A stretch of 64,000 nucleotides of DNA from Mesorhabditis belari (GCA_958450365.1 CAUEEP010000937.1:62001-126000); one strand, 5' to 3'. Numbered from the stretch's first letter, positions 10,715 through 23,255 are shown. Numbers and translations: made by a program. The notes: generated by a model from the sequence alone, not told the origin.

Positions 10715-13700
10715 CTAGAGATTGATACGAGAAGTTCGATCGAGATTGTAGAAACGATAAGTGTTCATCCGCGTCACCAACATCACGTGAGCCGTCGAGA
10801 AACCCTTCACTTGCGCTATGTAGGCGGCCACCGTCGAAGCTAAAAGATACATGTTAAATTGCAATCGATTTTTTTTTTTTGGTACAGTGACATTTGTTTA
10901 AAACGTTAATCAAAAATTGTTTGTGTTTTGAAAAGCAAAAGACCTTCTGCTGGTGAAGAAATGCTTGCATTTGTTTCACTACCCTTCGAGTATGGCCCCT
11001 CCATCGCTTTTGTCTAAAGAATTGATAAAAGCACTAAAAAAATTCAAAAACGAACCAATGCTGTAGCAAAATACGGAGCATCCGATTCGAGAAGCATTCG
11101 AGTGAGTGGCACAACTCTCAGCGCTTCCACTGTTGTGGGTCGGTTATCGAGAATGCGCGGTGTAAATCCTAAAAGTAAAATGTTAACACTGAAATTCATA
11201 TTTCATTCATAACATATTCAAATACCCTTCTTAAAACGCACCAAAGTAACAATTAGGCAACTTGTCCATCCAAAGCTTCAGCACATCAGCTTTCAATGGG
11301 GCACAATGAAAATGTACATTGTGCATATTTCCAAGAAGCTACAAAAACATTTTAGAGCAATAGTTTTCAAAATCACCGAAATGATGGTGTCAAGGACGAG
11401 ATTCTCGGATTGTGCATCGGCTCGACAATGAATAATGACGGGAAGGAGATGCTTCTTGGCTAGCCACAACTAAAAGTTTTTGTTGATAAACACGTGTACA
11501 ATTTGCAGGTTTTATCAAATACTTCTCTTCAAATTTAACAAAATTACCTGTTGCGTCAAAACGGCCATTTGGAGGTCCTTTGGTGGTGGATTGTATGTTG
11601 ACTCTAAACCGCATTCGCCAATTGCGCAAATCTTGTACATTTCCTTCTCCTCAAGCACTCGATTCAACCACTCAAAGTAGGTTTCCGTTCCCCCTTTTGG
11701 GCTAAATTTAAGATTTGAGGATTATGAAGAAAAAAAAATAACCCTTACCTGCTATGAAATTTGTCGACGTACCGTGGATGACAACCAACCGAGACGCCCA
11801 AAACGTGCGGATCTTTCTAAACATTACAAATTTTATTGCATACTTATGATTTATATAGCCGGGCACGTTCAAATTTAAGTATCATTTTTCTAGCTCATGA
11901 AAACTTACGATCATTTCTTCCATCCAGTTTGGATCATTTTGAAGATATCCCGGGTGCACGATATTCCAAATACATCCAGACATTTGTTGTGGGAAAGATC
12001 TAAATCGTATATTAGAAATCTCAATTCAAAATAGAAAAAAATAGAATAGAAATAAAAGTACCGGTACAAATTGGTCATTTCAGCCCACGTGTTGAAAAGA
12101 GAATTTTCTCTAAAATAAAAACAAATTTTAATCTTTCATTAAAATTATTGTTTACTTCAAAAGAACTCACTTCTTTCCAATCTTGTATCGCATGTAATCA
12201 AGATGACAATGAGCATCGACAAAGTTTTCCCCATCCGGAATCTAAAAAAAACTTATATCATAACGGTAAACGGTGAATAGAATTCACCGAAAAGCATCAA
12301 ATCCAACTGTAAAATAAAGCTTACATGTGTAAAATCAGAGTATTCAAATCTCTTTGATGATCCGACCCGGACCAGTGATTGCGATGATGAGCGATGACCT
12401 AAATTTAAACAAATTTTTACAATATCTTTGGTTTAGTTGACCCAAACAGTATCAAAATTTACTCTGAATCATTGGCAACGAGGATACCAATTTGATTGAC
12501 TCTTGCGTCGGCTCTTGCGAGATTTGTCGAGTTGACTGCGAACCCGTCGATTCACCTCGCACCAGTGGCACTTGCGGGCATTGCTGCGAAACACTCGATA
12601 TACTCTGCGATGGTGTAGTTTGGTTCGGTGATGCCTTTTTGACGAGAGCCTTGGGAAGTAACATCAACATTTCGAGCTAAATAGAAAAGATCAAAATTAT
12701 TTTTATTTGCGTTTGTTTTCAACAGCCGAGATGCAAATGTTTCTTCAAAAAGCTTTCAAAACAAACCAACCGGAGCATCTGCTTCGGAGGCTGTGCCGTC
12801 TTCAGAAGTGCACCCACAGTTCGCTTCACTAAAGAAAGTAACAGTTTACCAGGTAAACACAAAAAGATAGACTTGTTTACTGCTTCTCAGACAACTTTAT
12901 TGATTAACAATTCTGGATACAATTTATGATGCTCATGTCGTTTTGGTTTGGGGGTTTTGGATTTTGGGGTGCAGCTATTGATGCACATTTACCTAATATC
13001 AACGAGCACTGAAGTCGTTGCTTTCGAGACACTCCTCGGGTCAAAAGTCGTGCTATTCTTAGCACGTGTGCTAAAAATTTTGGTACTATCCGTTTTTATG
13101 TATCCTATCCCAGACCTTTTGAAAAAAAAGTGTGGATAGTTTAAATATCAGATTTGTTTAAGTTATAATTTCAGAAGAAAGGTTCTTTAGGTAGGCATAC
13201 AGTAGATAAAGCAATATTTGTAGATAAAGGTTTAACCTAGTTAGTTGTTAAGGCATGGGCTTGTATAACCGGATCGTACCAAAAAATTTTGGGCTTGCAC
13301 AACGAGAAAATTTTGTTTCGTCGGTTTTTCGGTGTTTGATCTGTGTAAGTTTGAGCTGATTGCATAAAAACTAAAGAAAACACTCACTTTTTCATCTTTC
13401 CTACTTCCTGTTTGACGACTTTCACCAGCGCTTCTTTCTCGGTCAAATTTTGTGATGGAGTTGTTGCAGAGCGTTTCTAAAAACCTACATACAATATTTA
13501 CTGAAGTGAAAGACAATTTTGATAGAAGCATCAACAATAAGTTGCATTGTTGAAGTTTTTGTTAACTTTGCAAAATTTGTGATAAAATTAGACAAAACCC
13601 ATAAATGACATTTTCTTGCATTTTTATGCCAAAAGCTGGCAAAAAAAAAAGGATTTTTGACCCTCGAAGAAGCACCTGCTTTTTATGGCAGGACAGGGTA

Positions 13701-15215
13701 AAAGGAACAGCTCTTTTTGTCCGTATCGCACAACACATTGCCCCCGATTTCTCATGGATAGTGCATTAATTTTCTGTCTTTTTGCTATCAAAAAAGTGAC
13801 GTTAATCAAGGCATTCGCATTAGGTTTTATGATCATTTTCAAACTGTCCACATGGTTTTATCAGTTAACACGTTGACGACAATGGCGTTTTTGCACAAAC
13901 AATCGCATGGGACAACGTTGTTTTTTTTCGACAAAAAATGTCACCTGAAACTGTCACCTAAAAAATTAAAATTTTAATAATCAACGGTTAAATCGACATT
14001 TTCCGGGACCAAGTCGAATATAGGTACTACCCTACTTGCTTATTTAATATCCATCATCAGCAAACATAAATGTGCACAAAAAAAATCAATTTTGGTACTG
14101 TCACCTGACATCAGGTGACAATATCCCAGGCGAACGAATATGTGTCAGACAGCATCAGGTGACAATGTCGTCAACGTGTTAAAAACTCTTTCACCAATTT
14201 CTGAGCTGTTTCCGCTTTTGCACAGAGTTGCGTAATAGCGAAATTGTTAAGCCTGTTCATTTTGCGTCTCAATTTTATACTGGCAAGCATTTTTCAAGAA
14301 AACATTTTGGGCTCACGCACTAAAATGCATTAAATACCGTAATCAGCCTTTTTTGCGCGCAAAAATCTTTTTTTTTGCAACTTTAGCTATTTTTTTCTTG
14401 CTTTTTTTCTTACTTTAGCTATTTCTTTTCTTTATTTCTATTCGTACTTTTGCTTCCTACATTGTTTTTAAAGCAATTAGTGTTTCACTATAGAGTTCAA
14501 CTTTATTTATCAATAGAATCAATAGAATAAAAAAAATAGAATAAAAATTAAAGCTAAAGTTGCAAAAAAAAGCGTATTACGGTATTTAGCGCATTTTAGT
14601 GTGCGATCCCCAAGATTTTTTCTCGGAAAATGCTTGCCAGTCAATTTTATCTCGTTGACAAATAGAAAATATTTACCCATTTTGGTCCTTGTGCAATATC
14701 GGGAATTTGAGACGAACCGCCGTTTGCTTTCATCTTTTCACCAAGCACTGCACCTAAATTTATGACGTACGTTAATGGAAATATCATTGAGCAAATCGTT
14801 TTGGAAACATCATTGAGCAAAGCCTAAGCATCGTTTTTAAAGGGTATAAAACTCAGGAAAATAATGCTTATGAATAATTATGCTAACTTTATCTGCGACC
14901 TTCTATCACACAATTTACATTCGTGACGAACGTCACGTAATTTCGATTATTAGAGCTTAAAACTCGGCATCTGGTGCTTTTTTTTAATTCGTTTAAATTT
15001 AGACATTACAACTTACTCTTCTTATCGACTGGAATCAATATTAGAAATAGCCCACCTTGAGCTGCACCTACACTTCTCCGTGCCGTTTCCTTTTTCTTCT
15101 CCGCGCTCTTCGGCTCTAAACATAACATTGTTGCTTTTAAAACATTTTTAACATGCTTTTAAAACCTAAGCAAAGAGCTATCGATTCTAAAAAGTTTACC
15201 GTTTTTCGGTGGCAT
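10715..15215 (-). CDS. TatD-family metal-dependent DNase (TATDN2-like)
   Basis: Seventeen exons, 505 residues: 15215-15200, 15115-15056, 14753-14677, 13476-13388, 12828-12771, 12676-12463, 12398-12325, 12241-12171, 12109-12062, 11999-11909, 11816-11749, 11701-11548, 11469-11377, 11338-11242, 11168-11056, 11013-10944, 10839-10715. Residues 1-195 are Lys-rich then Ser/Thr/Gln-rich and look disordered. The TatD barrel follows, with metal ligands H207 and H209 (VDAHCHLD), E318 (AIGECGLE), H354 (VIIHCRA), H382 (VHFHCA) and D433 (ESDAPY), so an active phosphoesterase is likely. The long N-terminal extension matches the TATDN2 branch. A 3'-splice motif (AG 15248-15247) lies 31 bases before the ATG. 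Intron 14676-13477 carries two MITEs. The first exon is only 16 bases, so the start is less certain than the barrel. Confidence 0.85.
13865..14182. mobile_element. piggyBac-like MITE (TTAA target)
   Basis: A 318-bp element begins TTAACACGTTGACGACA and ends with its near-perfect complement TGTCGTCAACGTGTTAA; TTAA at both ends is the target duplication of the piggyBac superfamily. No coding capacity. Internal repeats of GTCACCTGA are present. Located in an intron of the TatD gene. Confidence 0.7.
14279..14641. mobile_element. MITE with ~90-bp terminal inverted repeats and 9-bp target duplication
   Basis: Starts ACTGGCAAGCATTTT and ends with the complement. Inverted similarity extends about 90 bp inward through CACTAAAATGC and AAATACCGTAAT. 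The flanks are the direct repeat CAATTTTAT (14270-14278 and 14642-14650). Long inverted ends with a 9-bp duplication fit a MULE-type or similar DNA transposon. Non-coding. Confidence 0.7.
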
Positions 15216-15534
15216 CTAACGAAAGTTTTCCTTCACTCGACGAGATCTAAAGAAAGAATTTGATCAAAATGGTAAAGAAAAAATTGGCAAAGGCAAAGCA
15301 AAAGAAAAAAAAGTCAGAAAATGTTAAACCTACCAGGAAAACTAAAGCATTGCACTTCACATATGCTTAGAAGAAAATTTTCTAAGGATAAGCAAGGTTT
15401 TGCCTGATTTTGTCCAAAATACTTACAATATCAGTGAAAGTTTTACTATTACACAGAAAGCATCTAGAAGCTCTAAAGCTGGCCGAATTGGGGCTAAAAA
15501 GAAGGAAACGTGTTACGCTACGAAATGACATGCT

Positions 15535-15846
15535 CAGTTACCTTTCACTTTTTTGTAAAGATTACTAAGGTAATTTTTTTCTACAAGTTGCGCTCCACTT
15601 TTTTGGTTTATTTGCTGCTTTGTGCGTGTGCTACGTTTCAGCGCTAGATAGATTTACGTGACTATAGGACAGTTTTAACAGTGGGAGGTTTTTTACTTTT
15701 TTTTACGTCTTTCCCCAGTTTATTTTTATTAGTTATACATTTAGTGATTGGTTGAATATCATGCGAATTAAATCTTTGAATTTACTTTTTTTTGACTTAG
15801 GTTTAATGGAGCGCCATTTCTTTAGAGAAAGTGAAAGGTAACTGAA
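15535..15846. repeat. Inverted repeat pair (possible MITE)
   Basis: TCAGTTACCTTTCACT at 15535-15550 faces its exact complement at about 15830-15845, and outside it CATG is also shared. Lies between the peroxiredoxin and TatD genes. Confidence 0.5.
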
Positions 15847-16096
15847 CATGAATTTTTTGGATCGCACCGAGCACAGCACGAAGCATGAATTTTCTCGACA
15901 TGAAAACATGAATTTTACTAGTTGCCCTGAAATACCACTAACAGCATACACATGCAATTCAAATGACCTTTCCTCTAAATATTTATTTTCAATCACAAAA
16001 AGCTCATAATGCACAAAAAGGAAAATGACTAAACTTTAAACTACTAGACACGCATGAAGTAAATAAAACAATCGATACTTTTGAAAGAAAGAGCTA

Positions 16097-16102
16097 TTTA
16101 TT
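16097..16102 (-). terminator. Polyadenylation signal overlapping the peroxiredoxin stop codon
   Basis: On the minus strand the last codon and TAA read AAATAA followed by A, so AATAAA covers the stop. If used, the 3' UTR would be only about 10-25 bases. Confidence 0.55.
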
Positions 16103-17398
16103 TGTTGACCTTCTTGAAGTAATCCTTGCTGCCGGAAACGCTTGGCTTGATGGTGGGCGAATCCTCTTCCCAATCAGCGGGACAAGCCTAGAGAATAATT
16201 TAGTTTTAAAACCAAGAAATCTTTACCTCTCCATGCTTTGCCACATATTGGAAGGCCTTCAACAAGCGAAGCGTCTCATCAACGGAGCGACCGACCTAAA
16301 CAGAAAAATTTCAGTATATTAGGATTTATTTCATCCAACGGGTGACTCTTGCCGTACTTTAAAAAATGTGCAAAAGCAGGTTCTAGGTCCCATTTGTCAC
16401 AAAACCTTACCGGAAGATCATTGCAAGTGACGGAGCGAATATTGCCATCAGGATCACTGATGAAAAGACCTCGATAGGAAAGACCCGTTTCCTGAAAATC
16501 AAAAATTACAATTCGAAGGTGAAAGCTTACTTCATCAAGAACTCCGAATGAGCGAGCAATTTGCTTGTTGAAATCGCCAACCACTGGGATGCCCAAATCA
16601 CCAAGACCTCCTTCCTAAAAAAAACCTGTCGTTTTGAAAGTACAAGTAAACGTATTACTTTTCTTGGAGTGTTGATCCATGCAAGATGCGAGAAGTGGGA
16701 ATCACACGAACAAGCGATCACCTAATAAAATAATGTGTTTGGTAATGGTATTCAAAGTCATTTCTGAATCATAATCTTTTAAAAATTTATCGATCAAACA
16801 TCTATGATCTCCACCACAACATCACTTAAACAAACCTGAGCTCCAAGCTCCTTGAATTCATTAGCCCGATCCGAGAAGGCAATGATTTCCGTCGGGCACA
16901 CAAAAGTGAAGTCGAGTGGGTAGAAAAAGAAGACGATCCATTTACCATGATAATCCTTGTTCTCAATCGTCTAAAATTAAACTTTACACTTTTAAAATTA
17001 AACTCTAGCTATATCAAAAGATAAGCCAAGTCAACTTTATTTCAAGATGATTTTTGACTATTTTAATCTTCAATTCAAGATCAAAAAATTAAAGGGTACA
17101 ATGTTACCTTGAACTCCTTGTCCACGACCGCAGTTCCTTTGAAGGCTGGCAACTAAATAAATAGTTATTGGACAAGCATTATTCGAGACGAAAAGATCTT
17201 TTAAAACTAGATTTAATAATACTTAACCCATGAGCAAGGCAAATCTTTGACACTCTAATCACACATCAAACCAACTTTATCTTTTGGTCCAAGTGGTCGA
17301 AGAGAACTAAGCAAACCGGCTGTTTTGCTCAATTGTCGGATTCCCGTAGTCGAAATGGCGCATTTCTTGATTGTCGAACGAAGAGTTGAGGACAGCAT
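16098..17398 (-). CDS. prdx-3: Typical 2-Cys peroxiredoxin, probably mitochondrial (PRDX3-like)
   Basis: Reduces peroxides using thioredoxin. Eight exons: 17398-17276, 17152-17108, 16970-16836, 16721-16659, 16614-16531, 16491-16411, 16295-16227, 16187-16098; 229 residues. The peroxidatic cysteine is C81 in FTFVCPTE; the resolving cysteine is C202 in [10 protein letters not shown]. The GGLG loop (residues 124-127) and the C-terminal YF motif (223-224) are both present, features that make eukaryotic 2-Cys enzymes sensitive to overoxidation. Residues 1-40 are rich in Ser, Thr, Lys and Arg with almost no acidic residues, fitting a mitochondrial presequence. The first intron uses an unusual donor (GTTGGT). 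A 3'-splice motif (AG 17417-17416) precedes the ATG by 17 bases. The stop codon overlaps an AATAAA signal. Confidence 0.9.
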
Positions 17399-17982
17399 TG
17401 CGGAGACTAACTGTACTGAAATTTTTTATAGTTACGAGTTGTTGACCCGCTTCTCAAACCACAAACAAAAATGTGTGGAGAAGCGAGAGAAAATGAGAAA
17501 AAAACAACCCCTGCCGCGATTTAGCAAAACAAAAAGTTCCATAGATTTTCACAGGTTCACGAATTTCAAGTGTTACTACTCTAGGTAACTAAAGCTCACA
17601 TTGAAATGTTCGTTTTAATGCACGAAAGCTCGATTTTAGATTAGGGAAAAGTCCATCATTTAAAAATCACAAATTCCTAGAAAAGTTGGAATTTTTAGAA
17701 CACCGCAAAATCACCAAATCGGTTTTATCTACCCCGCAAGTACCACAATGAAAAAACAAAACTCAAAATAAAATTCTCCCAACAAAAACGTTTATTTACA
17801 CATAAACACATATTAAAACAATAGTTAAAAACATCAACGACTGTAAACGTTATCCCTAAACAAAACAAAAAACAATTGTAATTATGTATAAAGTGCATTG
17901 ATCTCTTAGAATGCAAAATTTTTTCTAACTTTTAATTGAAACAATGATTGCTGTTGAGTGTTGAGTGCCAAGTTGAAGTCAA

Positions 17983-20900
17983 TCATGCGTCGCCAGCAGA
18001 AGCATCCGCGATATCGTTAATTTCGGTCTCAATCACAACGTGATCTTCACCAACGATCTCGATTGTCTAAAATATTTGCCAAAATTTAGGATTTTTTAGG
18101 GTTCTATCTAAAAACAAAAAAATGTCAATTACCTCTGTTGTTGCAAATTTTTTATCCCGCCGAATCGCAGCAACACAGCTATCAAAAGTGTCTAAATTTC
18201 ACAAAACCACATGAATTATTAAAGTAAAACCTACCAGCTTTGTGAGTCATTGATGAAATATCCATGTCAACGTCTTTAGGCCGAGCATTCTAAAAGGGAA
18301 GTATAAATTTTCGATTCAAACAATAATGCTTACCTCCAGAGAGCGATTGAAAGCTGAAAAACGAAGCAATTCAGCAAAGCTCGGTGACTCTGTTGGAGCA
18401 AACATCTTGCCCGACTGAGGGACCTGAAACTAACCGAGGTGAATGAATTTGAGGTAAGCAGCATTTGAACCTACCCACCCACAAACCAGAGCAAGTTTTT
18501 GATTAAAATAATCAGTTTACCCTAATGTCCAAAATTAAAACGTACCTCGTCAATGCAAATATCCGACAGACTTCGCTTCACCTTTTTCAGTGGAGGCATT
18601 GGACTTTTGTTACGAACTTCCCATGTTTCTTGCATCATTTGGTCCGAGGAAGGCGGCGAAACACCCATTGCTTCAGCAGCACGCTAAAAAAAATCAAAGG
18701 ACGATTGATTTGTTGATCTATATGTTTCAAATAGTAAACCTTACCGCAAAGAATTCATCATATCCCATCAAAATAGCAGCAAAATGACTCGGATCGCATC
18801 GCATTAAACCCTCGAAAAAAGTTTGGCCTGGTTCCCTAAAATTTAGGTTTAATCCATAAAAAATGATTTAATCCCACACCTGAGTCTGAAATAATGAAGT
18901 GGTGAACGCTCTCGTTGTCCATTTGTGATGTCACTTTTTGGATTCGATTTCTCCCCAATGAACGACACAACTTGCAATGGTGCAACGTTGAGCTAAGTGT
19001 AAACGTTAACTGGCACAAAGGATTCAACGAACTTAGTTCCATAAAGCCAAAGCAACTCACCCGTAAGTAAATAAGATGATCAGAAACGTGAATTGCGGCA
19101 ATATTTGAGAGAGCAGTCGACCACACAGCATAGCACCTAAAATTTCAACATTCATCCATACATCTTCAAATATCCATCAACACATCCAATATCCAGCATC
19201 TACTCTTACCTATTGCGATTCTTGTCGAACAGAGTAAACTCGTAGACCATTCGTTTCTAAAAAAAATGTTTAGTTTTAACAATTCTCACTATTCTCACCG
19301 ATTCTCCATTAAGTGTCAAAGAGTTGGGCCGTCCTTTTTGTTGTGGATGTGTTTGATAGTCCAATGGAAGATAGCTTTGAAAATCGCCCACTTGAATCGT
19401 CACAAACGGGAAATTGAGTTTAAAACCTAAATACAATATTAGAAATTAATACATATTACACATCAACCAGGTTGGGACTTGACGAGGCGAGGAGCTGCGC
19501 GCATTTCACGGCGTTCGCGTTGCGCACGACGAACTGGAGTCGAAGTATTCGGCTAAAATTTATTCATTTAAATCAAATCTTATTCAAATCTGAAAGTTCA
19601 AATTAATATTTTACCATGTACGGACGGGGTACTCCTTGTTTGATGCAGATAAATTCCCTCAATTGACGGGCGGTAAAACGGATTAGAAGAGATTGACGAG
19701 CTTTCTCCACCAATGGATCGGCTGATTGCTTAAAGAAAAAAATATTAGCTTAGAATCTTCTTAAAGATATCTCCACAAAGCAGTCAGAATACCACTAAAC
19801 TTACTAACGTGCTTAGAGAATAAGAAGAATAAGAAGAATATGAAGTATATGAAGAATAAACAGTAACTTAACTACCCGTCCAGTTAACCAATAGCTAAGA
19901 TCTTCTATATCTAAAGGGACTAAGACGTCTGTCTGTCTGTGCGCACCACCCAGAGGACCGTTTGCACTGATTTTTGCGTCGTTAAATAGGGAATTAAATG
20001 TAGTTGTGCAACGTGCCTTTGGATTTTTTTAAAAAGCACAATTTGAGTCGCACGGAGAGGTCGAACCCGGATCGTATGGGCGATAGACTGTAATAGTACA
20101 CTGCTCCACGGCAACAAAAGCCATCCATTCCCAAAACATCTAGAAAAACCCGCCGTTAGCCGGGTTTCTCGGTTGGTAAGCTAAGATAAAACAACAAAGA
20201 TAAACTGCATACCTGTTCACCCAAGAATGAGACATCTGAAAGACGGCCAAACGAGCGTTTCTTTTGTGCTCCCAACCGAGTAGTGCCTATTTTCTCTCCG
20301 ATTCCGTTCTGTGCAATTGCTTTGCGAATCGATTCGATTTGTTTCATTGCGATTTGGATCTCCCCTTCTTGACTAAGTTTCTTTTGAGCTTCTCTGGGCG
20401 TCTAAAGATTTGACTAAAGTACGCAAAACAAGCTAGATAACAAGCAACAAGCTAGATAACAAGCAACAAGTTAGCTAGCTAGCTAGGCATACCCAAACCT
20501 TAGCTTTTCTTCCGAAAGCCGCAGGAACAACATGGGTGATGTACTTGATTCGCTGCAGCTCATTCCCATCCGCGTCGAGTGCCTAAATTGATTCATCGAC
20601 TCAAAAGTTCACAAGGTTTATCAAATTCCTAATCTAAAGTCTAATATCAAAATTAAGTGTACAGCTCAGTGTTTCAAAAGTTCTAGTGCTCAGTGTTTTA
20701 ATATTTTTATGTTTGAGCAATCAAAGTGGATCAAATACTCAACAATTTCTTCGTAGACGTCAATTTGAGAACGGGCACTCATCTGATTATTGTTATTTCT
20801 CATTTTTTCAATCTCGTCCTCATCGAATTTCTAAATAACAAAAGTCAAAACAGCCACGAAACAGCGAACATAGCTAACATACCTCGACATCAATAACCGA

Positions 20901-21542
20901 TAGATCGGAGACGACTTGCACGACCACATCCTCCTCTTCTTCTTTTATCGTATCCCCATCTGGACCGGTTATCTAAAGAAATTCAGTAATGAAATCAAAG
21001 CTTTGTAAGAAATGGTTTAAGTTTACATCATGGTACTTAAAAGCTGCATATAAAGGTCGAAAGTTTGTTTGTTTGGTTGTTTGTTTGTTTGTCTGTCTGC
21101 TTGTCTTGTCAAAATTGTCTGCTTTTTGTTGAAAATGTCATATCAGAAACCTTTGACACTGGTTCTGAACAGAACTTTATAAAATAGTATTTCTGTCTGA
21201 TTGCCAAGCTGGTACTACAAAGCCAACGCTAATAGGGAGTCTTTTAATGTTTAAGTATCCTAATTTGAGTTAAAGTGACTAGTTAACAAAGTAAAATAGC
21301 ATTTCTGTCTGATTGCCAAGCTGGCACTACAAAGTCAACGCTAATACGGAGTCTTTTAATCTTTAAGTATCCTAATTTGAGTTAAAGTCACTAGTTAAAG
21401 TATCAAAACAAAGTAAAACGTTCAATACCTTTGCCGCAATTTGTGTCGAAAGAAAACGAGCGTCCGAATCGTCTTCAATTAATCGCTCCTCATCTCGCAT
21501 AGGGATCGCCTCCGTAGCGATTTTTTGTTCCATCGTTGACAT
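17983..21542 (-). CDS. Unrecognised 549-residue protein
   Basis: Seventeen exons in consistent phase: 21542-21429, 20972-20883, 20830-20744, 20582-20493, 20401-20213, 19728-19615, 19552-19468, 19426-19299, 19256-19210, 19136-19061, 18992-18880, 18835-18745, 18683-18546, 18423-18334, 18289-18235, 18191-18133, 18066-17983. I do not recognise the family. The N terminus is acidic (KEEEEDVVV), followed by a basic, helix-prone stretch (KKLSQEGEIQIAMKQIE). Next come an Arg-rich linker (VRRAQRERREMR) and a globular-looking, beta-rich region (FPFVTIQVGDFQ through VYEFTLFDKN to HVSDHLIYLR). The C terminus is Ser/Pro-rich with the basic run PPLKKVKRSLS, a possible nuclear signal. No membrane segment. 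A 3'-splice motif (AG 21575-21574) lies 31 bases upstream of the ATG; AATAAA is at 17796-17791. The phase agreement across all exons makes the gene real. Confidence 0.75.
20048..20112 (-). repeat. tRNA-derived (SINE-like) sequence, family A
   Basis: Minus strand shows GCCGTGGAGCAGTG and the B-box GGGTTCGACC, with an intervening segment like other family A copies. Lies in an intron of the 549-residue protein gene. Confidence 0.55.
21170..21420. repeat. Tandem duplication of about 120 bp
   Basis: Two copies of AATAG(T/C)ATTTCTGTCTG, ACTACAAAG.CAACGCTAATA and GGAGTCTTTTAATGTTTAAG, at about 21183-21290 and 21295-21400, in the first intron of the 549-residue protein gene. Confidence 0.75.
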
Positions 21543-21756
21543 TTTCCTTTCTTTTATTCAATCCAAAGTTGACCTAAAGATAAACAATGAGATTAACGTG
21601 AAAGATGATAAGAAAACGAGGTTAAATAGGTGAATAAAGGTTTGGCTCTAAACCTATTTCTTTGGGTTTTGTTCCAGTAAACGTATGGAGCAAAAACAAG
21701 TAACAAACAAGCAAAAGTAAAACAAATTTAAGCGCCTGACGCATGTTTTTTAGCTT

Positions 21757-22762
21757 TACAACGCTTTATAACGCTCTACAACGCTCTACAACGCTTTATA
21801 ACGCTTTATAACGCTTTATAACGCTTTATAACGCTTTATAACGCTTTATAACGCTTTACAACGCTTTATAACGCTTTATAACGCTTTATAACGCTTTATA
21901 ACGCTTTATAACGCTTTACAACGCTTTATAACGCTTTATAACGCTTTATAACACTCTATAACGCTTTACAACGCTTTATAACGCTTTATAACGCTTTATA
22001 ACACTCTATAACGCTTTACAACGCTTTATAACGCTTTATAACACTCTATAACGCTTTATAACACTCTATAACGCTTTACAACGCTTTATAACGCTTTATA
22101 ACGCTCTACAACGCTTTATAACGCTTTATAACGCTTTATAACGCTTTATAACGCTCTACAACGCTTTATAACGCTTTATAACGCTTTATAACGCTTTACA
22201 ACGCTTTATAACACTCTATAACGCTTTAACACTCTATAACGCTTTATAACACTCTATAACGCTCTACAACGTTTTATAACGCTTTATAACGCTTTACAAC
22301 GCTTTATAACGCTTTATAACGCTTTATAACACTCTATAACGCTTTATAACACTCTATAACGCTTTACAACGCTTTATAACGCTTTATAACGCTTTATAAC
22401 GCTTTATAACGCTTTATAACACTCTATAACGCTTTACAACGCTTTATAACGCTTTATAACGCTTTATAACACTCTATAACGCTTTATAACACTCTATAAC
22501 GCTTTACAACGCTTTATAACGCTTTATAACGCTTTATAACGCTTTATAACGCTTTATAACACTCTATAACGCTTTATAACACTCTATAACGCTTTACAAC
22601 GCTTTATAACGCTCTACAACGCTTTATAACGCTTTATAACGCTTTATAACGCTTTACAACGCTTTATAACACTCTATAACGCTTTAACACTCTATAACGC
22701 TTTATAACACTCTATAACGCTCTACAACGTTTTATAACGCTTTATAACGCTTTACAACGTAA
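21757..22762. repeat. 10-bp satellite (ACGCTTTATA)n with higher-order structure
   Basis: About 100 nearly perfect copies of a 10-bp unit with variants ACGCTTTACA, ACGCTCTACA and ACACTCTATA. The block of variants around 22200-22300 recurs about 458 bases later (22660-22760), including the same 8-base slip and the single ACGTTTTATA unit, so a larger segment was duplicated. It lies just upstream of the 549-residue protein gene. Confidence 0.95.
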
Positions 22763-23255
22763 CGCAAACAAAGAAAATTGCAGAGCTTTACAACGTTTAC
22801 CTCTTAAACCCTTTCCTTCAGTTTTTCCTTTCTTTTTTGTTGATTTTACTACCACCTAATTAATTTTTTCTTCTAGGTTGACGGTCATTAGCGATTTGCT
22901 TGATGATTTGCCAACTACGGCAGGACGTTCGTGCTAGCCCGTGATGCGTGGCTAAGAAGTGACCTGCGTGAGTGTTTTTTAAAGGTGACGTGACCGGAAA
23001 CCATGTAACGCGCAGAGAACACACAAAAAATATTATCCGATTGAGCTACCGTAAATACTGTAATAGTACCCCACCCCCATAATGACGGTGTGGAGTGTTG
23101 TGTAGTCTAGCTTTGAACGAGTTTTTCTCGACACTGGCTTATGCTACAATGCGCAAATAAAATGGCGGAAATTAGCCCACCCCGTGAGTTATTCAACTAA
23201 ATAACTGAATATTCGAACTTCGAAGGCCATATTTCTGCAAATCTGCCATTTTGAA
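22763..23255. other. Intergenic region, no gene seen
   Basis: Contains a splice-acceptor-like TTCTTCTAG at about 22876 and a short open stretch that ends after 19 codons; too little to call an exon. A GTGTAGTCTAGCTTTGA fragment of the dispersed GTAGTCT repeat lies near 23100. Confidence 0.5.

Noticed and set aside
22877..22990. Possible exon after TTCTTCTAG
   Set aside because: Only 19 codons before a stop, and no partner exon was found.
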